Both the position numbers and the translations under genes were made by a program. From contig JAFAGX010000642.1 in assembly GCA_019237515.1 (NCBI GenBank), positions 1 through 13,213 on the forward strand: a DNA stretch of 13,213 bases. Reading direction: 5' to 3'. The stretch comes from Acidobacteriaceae bacterium (GTDB taxonomy: Bacteria > Acidobacteriota > Terriglobia > Terriglobales > SbA1). This document shows, in pieces, positions 1 through 6,193 of this stretch. Below the pieces are notes generated by a model. The model saw only the letters and a list, made by a program, of their open reading frames with translations, made no database searches and had not been told where the DNA came from. Numbering within the stretch: position 1 is the first letter of the stretch; every line of letters starts with the position of its first letter.

Positions 1-1179
1 CGAATGCTCGCGGGCAACCCCGAGTTCTACAACTTGCCCCGAAAATTCAAAATTTCGATTAACGGGTGCGCAGGGTGGTGCTCGTATCCGGAAATCAATG
101 ACGTTGGGATGACAGCAGTACGAAAAATACTTGGTGGAAAAGAGGAAGTTGGGTTTTCGGTACGGGTTGGCGGCGGCCTTTCTGCGGAACCGTTTCTGGC
201 GACTCGCCTGAACGCGTTTGTGAAATGGAGTCAGGTGTTGCCGGTGGTGCGAGGAATTGCGGAGATTTTCCGTGATTCAAGCCAGCTCCGGGAACACCGC
301 GAAAGGGCGCGGCTGAAGTTTCTGTTCTTGCGGCACGGCTGGGCTGCGGACGATTTCCTCCGCGAACTACAAGACCGAATCGGATTTGCTCTGGAGCCAG
401 CGGCTGAAGAACACGCACCTAAGGACGTCTATCGAGATCATGCAGGAATCCATCAGCAAAAACAGCTCGACTACTGCTATGTAGGCGCTGCTGTGTTACG
501 AGGAAGAATTTATCCCGAGCAAATGCAGGCTGCCGCAGATCTTGCTGACCGATTCGCGAATGGGGAGTTGCGAACCACAAACATGCAGAACCTGCTGATC
601 GTCAATGTGCCTCATCGGAATACGGAAATATTGGCGAAGGAGCTGGATGCAGTTGGACTACACGTAAACGCGTCTCCGTTCTGGCGTGGCGCGATTGCCT
701 GCAGCGGTACGGAATTCTGCAAGCTGGCGATTACGGAAACCAAAAGCTTTTCGCGATGGCTGGTGCAGGAACTTGAGGAACGGTTGCCAGAATTTGATCA
801 GGACCTGAAGTTGCATGTGACCGGATGCCCGAACAGTTGCGGACAGCATTGGATTGCGGACATTGGAATCGAAGGGAAGAAGCTGAAGGTGGATGGCCGC
901 ATGATGGATGCCTACTACTTTTGTTTGGGCGGGGCAGTTGGGCGAAACCAGACGATCGCGCGTGCGATCGGATACCGCTGCGCGGCAGCGGACGTGCCTG
1001 ACGCGATTGAGCGGCTGCTGAGTAGCTATTTGGCCGGGCGCCACTCTGGTGAAAATCTGCGGCAGTTTTTTGCGCGTCACAACGATGAGCAATTGCGCGG
1101 TTTTCTGGCCGGGCAGCCCGTCGAGGCTGTAATTCGCGATGTGCCGCCGGGGCCGGTGCCGCATGGACTGGAAGGTTAA
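1..1179 (+). CDS. Ferredoxin-type sulfite/nitrite reductase, siroheme and [4Fe-4S] protein (5' truncated)
   Basis: The reading frame is open from base 1, so the N-terminus lies outside the window; 392 codons remain of a family usually 500-580 residues long. Numbering from the first Met (base 4), the second sulfite/nitrite reductase half-domain begins near residue 145 (HAGIHQQKQ). The cofactor ligands are all visible: Cys233 and Cys239 (CSGTEFC, C-x5-C) and Cys275 and Cys279 (CPNSC, C-x3-C), which in this family hold the [4Fe-4S] cluster bridged to siroheme. The first half carries the corresponding degenerate GCAGWC segment near residue 21. The family performs a six-electron reduction of sulfite to sulfide or nitrite to ammonia in the cytoplasm. 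The family is certain, but the substrate is not readable from sequence alone. The downstream siroheme genes and cysH favour sulfite, making this the last step of sulfate assimilation. It is followed after 2 bases by the next gene. Confidence 0.9.
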   Translation, partial: RMLAGNPEFYNLPRKFKISINGCAGWCSYPEINDVGMTAVRKILGGKEEVGFSVRVGGGLSAEPFLATRLNAFVKWSQVLPVVRGIAEIFRDSSQLREHRERARLKFLFLRHGWAADDFLRELQDRIGFALEPAAEEHAPKDVYRDHAGIHQQKQLDYCYVGAAVLRGRIYPEQMQAAADLADRFANGELRTTNMQNLLIVNVPHRNTEILAKELDAVGLHVNASPFWRGAIACSGTEFCKLAITETKSFSRWLVQELEERLPEFDQDLKLHVTGCPNSCGQHWIADIGIEGKKLKVDGRMMDAYYFCLGGAVGRNQTIARAIGYRCAAADVPDAIERLLSSYLAGRHSGENLRQFFARHNDEQLRGFLAGQPVEAVIRDVPPGPVPHGLEG

Positions 1180-1181
1180 TT

Positions 1182-1802
1182 ATGGAGACGATGTTTCCGA
1201 TGTTTGTGAAGCTGGCGGGACGTATGGCTCTGGTCGTCGGCGCAGGAACCGTGGCCGAAGGTAAGGTTGAAGGATTGTTGGACACCGGGGCCACGATTCG
1301 AGTGGTGGCTACCCGGGCCACGGAGCGCATCCGAGATTGGGCCCGGTCGGGTGCAATTACGTTTGAGCAACGCGCCTTTGCGTCATCAGACCTTGACGGA
1401 GCCTTTTTGGTGGTCGTGGCTACTTCTTCAGCATCAGTTAATGAACTTGTTTTCCGGGAAGCAAACGCGCGGGGTGTTTTGTGTAACGTTGTCGATGTTC
1501 CGAACCTGTGCGATTTCTTTTATCCCTCGGTTGTCCGCCGAGGCGATTTACAGATTGCAGTATCGACCGCAGGCCAGAGTCCGTCGTTGGCCCAAAAAAT
1601 CAGGCAGCAATTGGAGCGGCATTTTGGGCCAGGTTACGGCGAGTGGGTCGCGGAGCTTGGCAGGACGCGGCGCGAGATCCTGGACAGCGATCTTGAAGCT
1701 GACCAGAAAAAAGCGCTACTGCAATCGCTTGCCAGTCGAGAGGCTTTCGAAGCAATGCGTGCGGCTAAGCGCACGCTGGGATCACAAGGAGAAGCAGCAT
1801 GA
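1182..1802 (+). CDS. Precorrin-2 dehydrogenase / possible sirohydrochlorin ferrochelatase (Met8/CysG N-terminal type)
   Basis: This 206-residue protein matches the stand-alone N-terminal half of siroheme synthase, which oxidises precorrin-2 to sirohydrochlorin with NAD+ and, in bifunctional members, inserts Fe2+. The Rossmann nucleotide-binding loop is at residues 19-24 (VGAGTVA) following a beta strand. The NVVD motif puts the conserved catalytic Asp at 105, followed by LCDFFYPS and RRGDLQIAVST. The STAGQSPSLAQ segment carries the Ser (133) equivalent to the phosphorylated serine of CysG. The C-terminal helical dimerisation part follows (about 140-206). A GGAAGG ribosome-binding site lies 6 bases before the ATG, overlapping the end of the reductase gene. 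Its stop overlaps the next start (ATGA). Together with the downstream methyltransferase it supplies siroheme for the upstream reductase. Whether it also chelates iron cannot be told from sequence; no separate chelatase is visible. Confidence 0.9.
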   Translation: METMFPMFVKLAGRMALVVGAGTVAEGKVEGLLDTGATIRVVATRATERIRDWARSGAITFEQRAFASSDLDGAFLVVVATSSASVNELVFREANARGVLCNVVDVPNLCDFFYPSVVRRGDLQIAVSTAGQSPSLAQKIRQQLERHFGPGYGEWVAELGRTRREILDSDLEADQKKALLQSLASREAFEAMRAAKRTLGSQGEAA

Positions 1803-2611
1803 AAGGGAAAGTTTATCTGGTCGGAGCAGGCCCGGGCGATCCGGATCTTTTGACCGTAAAGACGGTTCGTCTGCTCAAAAGTGCGGAAGTTGTGTTGTAT
1901 GACGATTTGGTATCGGAAGAGATCTTGGCTCTAGTTTCGCGCAATGCTCAGATGCACAACGTGGGAAAACGATGTGGGCAGAAAAAAATCAGCCAGGCCG
2001 AGATTAACTTCCTGTTGATTGCTCTTGCAGAATCGGGGCTGAATGTAGTGCGGCTCAAAAGCGGCGACCCGCTCATCTTCGGCCGGGGTGGCGAAGAGAG
2101 CGAGGCCCTGCGGAAAGCTGGCGTTGAATTCGAAATCGTGCCGGGAGTTACGGCTGTTTTGGGAGCAGCAGCGGCCGCACAGATCCCGCTAACACACCGC
2201 GATGTCTCGCACGCGCTGGTTTTGCTCACAGGGCAAGCAGCCGAAGGGCGCGATTCTGTGGACTGGGAAAAATTGGTCGCGAGTCGCGCCACACTAGCGG
2301 TTTACATGCCAGGAAATGACTATCGTGCGCTTACACGGCGGCTGATGGAAGCAGGGCTCGCCGAAGCAACCCCATGCGCGGTGATTTCAGCAGCCTCAAG
2401 GCGTGATCAGCAAATTGCAGTCGCCAACCTGGGCATGCTTGCGGATGGACAACACTTTCCCGCTCCCGCCCTTTTAATCGTGGGGGAAGTCGTGAGGCTG
2501 GCTCCAATATCCCAAGATAGGCATTTCTCTACTAAAGGGATCTCTGCAGCCGCGCTAGCAAGCGCGATTCCGGGATTGATTGAACGAGTTGCAGATGGGG
2601 AGGTCGCGTGA
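1799..2611 (+). CDS. cobA: Uroporphyrinogen-III C-methyltransferase (SUMT)
   Basis: This 270-residue protein has the full length of a stand-alone SUMT, which methylates uroporphyrinogen III at C-2 and C-7 with S-adenosylmethionine to give precorrin-2, the branch point to siroheme and cobalamin. Signature regions are in order: VYLVGAGPGDPDLLT at residues 5-19, VLYDDLVS at 32-39, VRLKSGDPLIFGRGGEE at 84-100 (SAM-binding core), and the VPGVTAVLGAAAAAQIPLTHR region at 114-134. The family often has YAG before IPLTHR; here it is AAQ. AAGGAG lies 7 bases before the ATG, and the start overlaps the previous stop, which implies translational coupling. Its product is the substrate of the preceding dehydrogenase, so the two together replace a fused CysG. 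The gene name cobA follows the SUMT convention; sumT or cysG-C would be equally valid. Confidence 0.93.
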   Translation: MKGKVYLVGAGPGDPDLLTVKTVRLLKSAEVVLYDDLVSEEILALVSRNAQMHNVGKRCGQKKISQAEINFLLIALAESGLNVVRLKSGDPLIFGRGGEESEALRKAGVEFEIVPGVTAVLGAAAAAQIPLTHRDVSHALVLLTGQAAEGRDSVDWEKLVASRATLAVYMPGNDYRALTRRLMEAGLAEATPCAVISAASRRDQQIAVANLGMLADGQHFPAPALLIVGEVVRLAPISQDRHFSTKGISAAALASAIPGLIERVADGEVA

Positions 2612-3321
2612 CTCACGAGCTGGCAAGCATTCAATTCCTGGCAGAAACGTGGACGCCGCAACAGGTGCTGAGCTGGGGATTCAAAAGGTTCCGTTCCGAG
2701 ATCGCGATTTCTTCTGCGTTTGGAGTGGAAGGAATGGTGCTGATCGATATGGCTTCAAGGTTGCGGGCCGATTTCCGCGTGTTCACGGTCGATACCGAAT
2801 TTCTGTTCCCAGAAACTTTCGATCTGATGGACCGGATCGAACAGAGGTACCGGATAAAAATTGAACGAGTCTACTCATTGCATTCTCCAGAGGAACAAGA
2901 AAAGCTGCATGGGCCAGAGTTATGGGCTCGCAACCCGGACCGGTGCTGCGAACTGCGCAAAGTCGAGCCACTGCGAAGAAAGCTGATGGAATTGCGCGCC
3001 TGGATAACGAGCATCCGCCGCGATCAGACCTCAACCCGGGCAAGAGCGCAGAAACTTGAGTGGGACGCAAAGTTTGGGTTGATCAAGATCAATCCTATTG
3101 TGGGCTGGACTACAAAGCAGGTTTGGAACTACATCCACGAGCACAAGGTTCCTTACAACGCTCTGCATGACCAAAATTACCCGAGCATCGGGTGCATGCA
3201 TTGCACCCGCGCGATCACAGCAGGTGAGGATGCTCGAGCAGGGCGTTGGCCCGGTTTCGCAAAAACCGAATGTGGCCTGCATACTGCTGCCGAGCCAATA
3301 CAGAATAGTGGACGAGCATAA
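2608..3321 (+). CDS. cysH: Assimilatory adenylyl-sulfate (APS) reductase, CysH family
   Basis: This 237-residue PP-loop ATPase-fold enzyme reduces APS (or PAPS) to sulfite. The N-terminal PP-loop-like segment SSAFGVEGM is at residues 35-43, followed by VFTVDTEFLFPET. The pair Cys113-Cys114 (RCCELRK) and Cys196/Cys199 (GCMHC) form the CC...CxxC set that in this family binds a [4Fe-4S] cluster and marks APS-specific reductases, as opposed to cluster-free PAPS reductases. The catalytic Cys222 is in the ECGLH signature near the C-terminus. The start is GTG, not ATG: it overlaps the previous stop (GTGA) and has GGGGAGG 5 bases upstream. It delivers sulfite to the reductase encoded at the head of the operon. 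No ATP sulfurylase is visible; it may lie upstream of the window. About 12 residues after ECGLH are not conserved in my recollection of the family. Confidence 0.95.
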   Translation: MTHELASIQFLAETWTPQQVLSWGFKRFRSEIAISSAFGVEGMVLIDMASRLRADFRVFTVDTEFLFPETFDLMDRIEQRYRIKIERVYSLHSPEEQEKLHGPELWARNPDRCCELRKVEPLRRKLMELRAWITSIRRDQTSTRARAQKLEWDAKFGLIKINPIVGWTTKQVWNYIHEHKVPYNALHDQNYPSIGCMHCTRAITAGEDARAGRWPGFAKTECGLHTAAEPIQNSGRA

Positions 3322-3362
3322 AGCTATAGTCCTCGGGCCGGTGGGAACAAACAATCGCAATT

Positions 3363-3387
3363 CTCCCGGGAGTTCGGTTCTTATAAA
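3363..3387 (+). promoter_or_regulatory. Possible promoter/operator before the peptide-modification cassette
   Basis: The 76-base gap between cysH and the S26 peptidase gene holds a perfect 10-base palindrome CTCCCGGGAG (3363-3372). It is followed by TATAAA (3382-3387), a fair -10 hexamer, but no convincing -35 hexamer lies 16-18 bases upstream. If the -10 is used, transcription would start almost at the ATG at 3398, giving a leaderless or very short-leader message, which fits the lack of a Shine-Dalgarno sequence there. This is an inference from motif shape only; read-through from cysH is the alternative. Confidence 0.25.
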
Positions 3388-3397
3388 CTCTCGATGA

Positions 3398-3916
3398 ATG
3401 CAGGAACTCCTCCCCACGACGAGTGAAACCGCCGACCATACCCAAAAGTTACAGCTGGTTTCGGGCATCTTGTACTCGACTGGCACGGTGAAAATCAAAG
3501 CGTTCGGCACCAGCATGCTTCCTACGATCTGGCCCGGTGATGTTCTGGTAATCGAAGCGATTCCACAGGACAAGCTAGTCTGTAGTGAACTGGTGGCCGT
3601 TGAAACGCCAGATGGCCTTCGAGTACACCGGCTGTTGAGCAAAGACGAATCGCATTGGATTACGCGTGGCGATGCCATGCCGCAAGATGATCCGCCAATC
3701 AGCCCCGAAGAGATATTGGGCAGAGTTTCAGAAATTCGGCGTGGTCAGCGAGTGATTTTTCCTCAAAGACAACTGCCACCTATGGCTCGCGGGGTTGCCT
3801 GGTTCCTGAGTTTCTCGATCATCTGTCGCACCGCCCTACGTTTTCGTTCAGTTTGGATCCATCGCGCGCGGCGAAACAGCAACCCTCAACCTAGACCTCA
3901 AAATCTTGCCTCATGA
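3398..3916 (+). CDS. S24/S26-family peptidase, SipW-like (Ser/His) signal-peptidase fold
   Basis: This 172-residue protein has the conserved core of signal peptidase I-like serine proteases. Box B is GTSMLPTIWPGD with the nucleophile Ser39. RVHRLL carries His77 where bacterial leader peptidases have the general-base Lys, and WITRGDAMPQDDPPIS (88-103) matches the late TKGD...D box. Ser/His in these positions is the arrangement of SipW and archaeal signal peptidases. A weakly hydrophobic stretch (about 129-145, ARGVAWFLSFSIICRTALRF) precedes a basic tail and might touch the membrane, but there is no N-terminal anchor. The gene begins the cassette with the HprK-like, PqqD-like and radical SAM genes and overlaps the next by ATGA. 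A likely role is cleaving a modified or exported peptide, but the substrate is unknown. No clear ribosome-binding site precedes the ATG; an out-of-frame ATG lies 4 bases upstream. Confidence 0.8.
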   Translation: MQELLPTTSETADHTQKLQLVSGILYSTGTVKIKAFGTSMLPTIWPGDVLVIEAIPQDKLVCSELVAVETPDGLRVHRLLSKDESHWITRGDAMPQDDPPISPEEILGRVSEIRRGQRVIFPQRQLPPMARGVAWFLSFSIICRTALRFRSVWIHRARRNSNPQPRPQNLAS

Positions 3917-4728
3917 TCGCGGTGGCCACGGCTCGGAATTATCTTGTGACAATTGAAATCGGCGAGACCGCCATTACTCTGCGGACTGGAAGTTCCGAGT
4001 TCAACCGCCTGGTTCGTGAGCGTTACAGCGGCTTCATCAACGACGGTAGACGACAGCAGCATGAGTTGGAGATCGACTTGGTAGAAGGCGGCGTTGCCGT
4101 CGATCTTGACGAGGACCTCGAAGTCAGCGTGGACGGCAAGCACTGGTCCATGAGGCGTGGGGACTTTCGCGCCTGCTGGAACGCGGAGGATGGCTGCGGT
4201 TCTGTTCACCAGCCGTCGAGCCCATATGCAATCGATTCCGTATTGCGAATCATTCATAGCCTGCTCCTTGCGGATCGGGGTGGCTTCTTGCTGCACGCGG
4301 CCAGCGCGATTCGCAACGGCAGTGCATTTCTATTTGCTGGACTTTCCGGAGCAGGGAAGACGACTATCTCGCGTCTCGCTCCGCCTGACACAGCGCTGCT
4401 TACCGATGAGATTTCCTATGTAGTCCGGAAAAACGGAAGATATTTCGCATATGGGACGCCGTTTGCCGGGGAGCTAGGACGAGCGGGCGAAAATATTTCT
4501 GCCCCGGTTAAGGCCGTATTTTTGTTGAACAAGGGGCCGCAGAATTGCATCGAGGATGTACATGACACCGAAGCGGTCGGGTCAATCCTGAGGAATGTAT
4601 TGTTCTTTGCCCGGGATCATCAACTCGTAAGCCGCGTTTTCAATACGGCGTGCGAGTTTGTAAACCAGGTTCCCGTGTGTCGCCTTACATTCTTTCCAGA
4701 TGAGAGGGTGTGGAACATAATAGGTTGA
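3913..4728 (+). CDS. HprK-like P-loop kinase of a PqqD/radical SAM peptide system
   Basis: This 271-residue protein is related to the kinase domain of HPr kinase/phosphorylase. After a diverged N-terminal half (1-115), the segment LLHAASAIRNGSAFLFAGLSG leads into a Walker A loop GLSGAGKTT (143-151). LLTDEIS (163-169) follows at the position of the HprK 'ADD' Walker B-like motif, then GTPFAGE (181-187) and AVFLLNKG (201-208). It ends with VCRLTFFPDERVWNIIG, the usual end of such proteins. True HPr kinases are about 310 residues and regulate sugar uptake. Short relatives next to PqqD-like and modification-enzyme genes belong to peptide-natural-product clusters, where some phosphorylate peptides. 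No HPr or PTS gene is nearby, so a role with the neighbouring cassette is more likely. The start overlaps the peptidase stop (ATGA) without its own ribosome-binding site, implying translational coupling. The exact substrate is not known. Confidence 0.82.
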   Translation: MIAVATARNYLVTIEIGETAITLRTGSSEFNRLVRERYSGFINDGRRQQHELEIDLVEGGVAVDLDEDLEVSVDGKHWSMRRGDFRACWNAEDGCGSVHQPSSPYAIDSVLRIIHSLLLADRGGFLLHAASAIRNGSAFLFAGLSGAGKTTISRLAPPDTALLTDEISYVVRKNGRYFAYGTPFAGELGRAGENISAPVKAVFLLNKGPQNCIEDVHDTEAVGSILRNVLFFARDHQLVSRVFNTACEFVNQVPVCRLTFFPDERVWNIIG

Positions 4729-4730
4729 AC

Positions 4731-4737
4731 GGGAGGT
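4731..4737 (+). promoter_or_regulatory. Strong ribosome-binding site for the PqqD-like gene
   Basis: GGGAGGT starts two bases after the HprK-like stop codon. It lies 3-4 bases before an ATT codon (4741) that opens exactly where the PqqD fold should begin. The next ATG at 4801 is more than 60 bases away and has no such sequence in front of it, so this site argues for initiation at ATT. Confidence 0.55.
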
Positions 4738-4740
4738 CTT

Positions 4741-5055
4741 ATTCCTGACAGTTACATTGCGAGGAGTTCAGCGATTGCCGCGCGCCTGATTGGCGGACAG
4801 ATGATGATTATGTCGGCAGTCGACTCAACCTTCTTCGCATTAAACGAAACTGGCACCCTGATCTGGCAAGCCGCTGATGGGCAAACCCGAATGTCCGAGA
4901 TCACCCGACGCATCTGCTCGGAATTCGAGGTTGCCGAGCAGGAAGCTCACAGTGACGCCGAGCAGTTTGTTAAAGAGCTTGCCAACCACGGCATTTTGCT
5001 CATTGCTGACGAGCCCATTTCGAGTGCGTCTCCTCTGCCGGGCTCAGCCGCATGA
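4741..5055 (+). CDS. PqqD-family peptide chaperone (RRE domain), probable ATT start
   Basis: PqqD-like proteins are small winged-helix RiPP recognition elements that bind a precursor's leader and present it to a radical SAM enzyme. The family pattern is visible from the first residues: PDSYIARSSAIAARLIGGQ, then strands with FFALNETGTLIWQAADGQT, and the helical part MSEITRRICSEFEVAEQEAHSDAEQFVKELANHGIL. The first 20 residues, including the typical 'ARS..IAARLIGG' strand, lie upstream of the first ATG (4801) in the same frame and end at the HprK-like stop. No ATG, GTG or TTG exists there in frame; ATT at 4741 sits right behind GGGAGGT. I therefore call 104 residues. With the ATG start it would be 84 residues and lack the first strand. 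A CTG at 4786 or read-through of the TGA at 4726 are other options. The 3' end overlaps the radical SAM gene (ATGA). Confidence 0.8.
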   Translation: MPDSYIARSSAIAARLIGGQMMIMSAVDSTFFALNETGTLIWQAADGQTRMSEITRRICSEFEVAEQEAHSDAEQFVKELANHGILLIADEPISSASPLPGSAA

Positions 5056-6140
5056 GCCTTCTTTTCGAGGTCAACCAGAAGGCGCTGGCTTTGGGAGTTC
5101 CGCTCAGCGTTCATCTTGATGTGACCTACCGCTGTAATGAACGCTGCGTTCATTGCTACCTGGATCATGAAGACCACGGTGAGATGACGACAGCCGAAAT
5201 CAAGAGCTTGTTGAAACAACTCGCGGACGCGGGGGTGCTTTTTCTGACCCTCAGTGGCGGGGAAGTTCTCATGCGCCGTGATTTCTTGGAAATCGTCACT
5301 CACGCGCGACGCTTGCTCTTCAATGTGAAGATAAAGACAAATGGAGTAATGATCCGTGAAGAGGAAGCCAAGAGGCTGCGCGAACTGGGTGTCGAGCAGA
5401 TACAGATAAGCGTCTACTCTCATCAGGCCGAGGTTCACGATGCAATTACAAAACTGCCTGGATCGCATAAACGGACCATCGAGGCGATCCGTTTTCTAAA
5501 AACTCAGGGTTTGAAAGTGGTGATTGCCAATGTGCTCATGGTCGGCAACGTGCAGGATTACACGGGCGTCATGGCGTTGGCTCGTGAACTGGACGTGCCC
5601 TACACGATTGACCCGACGATCACCCCGAAGATGGACGGCGACACCTCGCTTCTGGACCTGCGTATTGATGGGTCTGATCTGCAGGAAGTTTTTCATGATC
5701 ATTCGCTAGTGGGTGATGCAGAGGAATTCTGCGCGCCACCGGGGCCGCCCGGCGACGACATCATGGACGGTTATCCGTGCAGCGCCGGACATACGGCTTG
5801 CTACATCTCGCCCTATGGGGACGTTTTTCCGTGCGTGCAGTTCCCGCTGCCATGCGGGAATGTGCGGAAGGAAAGCTTCGGGGATATCTGGCGGAATTCC
5901 ACGCAATTCAGGGAAGTTCGTTCCATTCGCGCCCGCGACCTGACGGTCTGTTCCTCATGCGCTCACGTCGGAACCTGTACCCGCTGCCCGGGTCTAGCCT
6001 ACATGGAAGGCAATATGCGTGGGCCCTCGTCAGCCGATTGTGAAAAATCATTTCAGCGCACCGGAATTCCGAGTGCCAATATGATGAGCGCGCACTCAGG
6101 TCGCAAGCCGGCACTGGTCCAGATCCAGCCTATTTGTTGA
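5052..6140 (+). CDS. Radical SAM/SPASM peptide-modifying enzyme
   Basis: This 362-residue enzyme carries the radical SAM CxxxCxxC motif at Cys28, Cys32 and Cys35 (CNERCVHC). LTLSGGEVLMRRDF (65-78, the GGE motif) and KTNGVMI follow, within a partial TIM barrel to about residue 215. The C-terminal part has a cysteine-rich SPASM region that would bind two auxiliary [4Fe-4S] clusters: Cys227, 243, 250, 261 (SPYGDVFPC), 268, then Cys300, 303, 309, 312 (CSSCAHVGTCTRC) and 330. Such enzymes (PqqE, AlbA, MftC types) form C-C, thioether or other crosslinks in peptides or proteins, usually with a PqqD partner. Here the PqqD-like gene is immediately upstream and overlaps by ATGA. There is no ribosome-binding site of its own, so expression should be coupled. 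The protein ends in Cys362 as its last residue. The chemistry and the substrate cannot be read from the sequence; no precursor gene is visible. Confidence 0.92.
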   Translation: MSLLFEVNQKALALGVPLSVHLDVTYRCNERCVHCYLDHEDHGEMTTAEIKSLLKQLADAGVLFLTLSGGEVLMRRDFLEIVTHARRLLFNVKIKTNGVMIREEEAKRLRELGVEQIQISVYSHQAEVHDAITKLPGSHKRTIEAIRFLKTQGLKVVIANVLMVGNVQDYTGVMALARELDVPYTIDPTITPKMDGDTSLLDLRIDGSDLQEVFHDHSLVGDAEEFCAPPGPPGDDIMDGYPCSAGHTACYISPYGDVFPCVQFPLPCGNVRKESFGDIWRNSTQFREVRSIRARDLTVCSSCAHVGTCTRCPGLAYMEGNMRGPSSADCEKSFQRTGIPSANMMSAHSGRKPALVQIQPIC

Positions 6141-6161
6141 CCGTAGCAACTTTCTGATACT
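6134..6161 (+). promoter_or_regulatory. Possible promoter of the M28 peptidase gene
   Basis: In the short gap after the radical SAM stop, TTGTTG (6134-6139) and GATACT (6156-6161) are 16 bases apart, a plausible but weak sigma-70-type pair. Transcription would start near 6168, leaving a leader with a T-rich stretch and AAAGG before the ATG at 6194. The -35 hexamer matches the consensus at only three bases, so this is tentative. Confidence 0.25.
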
Positions 6162-6193
6162 CTGCCCTGTTTCTTTTTTAAAGGCAAAACTTG

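Noticed and set aside
3098..3397. Alternative frame overlapping the end of cysH and reaching the S26 gene, considered as a precursor peptide
   Set aside because: Most of it lies within conserved cysH sequence in another frame; there is no ribosome-binding site or leader-like pattern.
4726..4728. TGA between the HprK-like and PqqD-like frames as a read-through codon or a frameshifted fusion
   Set aside because: The HprK-like protein ends at its natural C-terminus, and a strong ribosome-binding site follows the stop, so two separate proteins are more likely.
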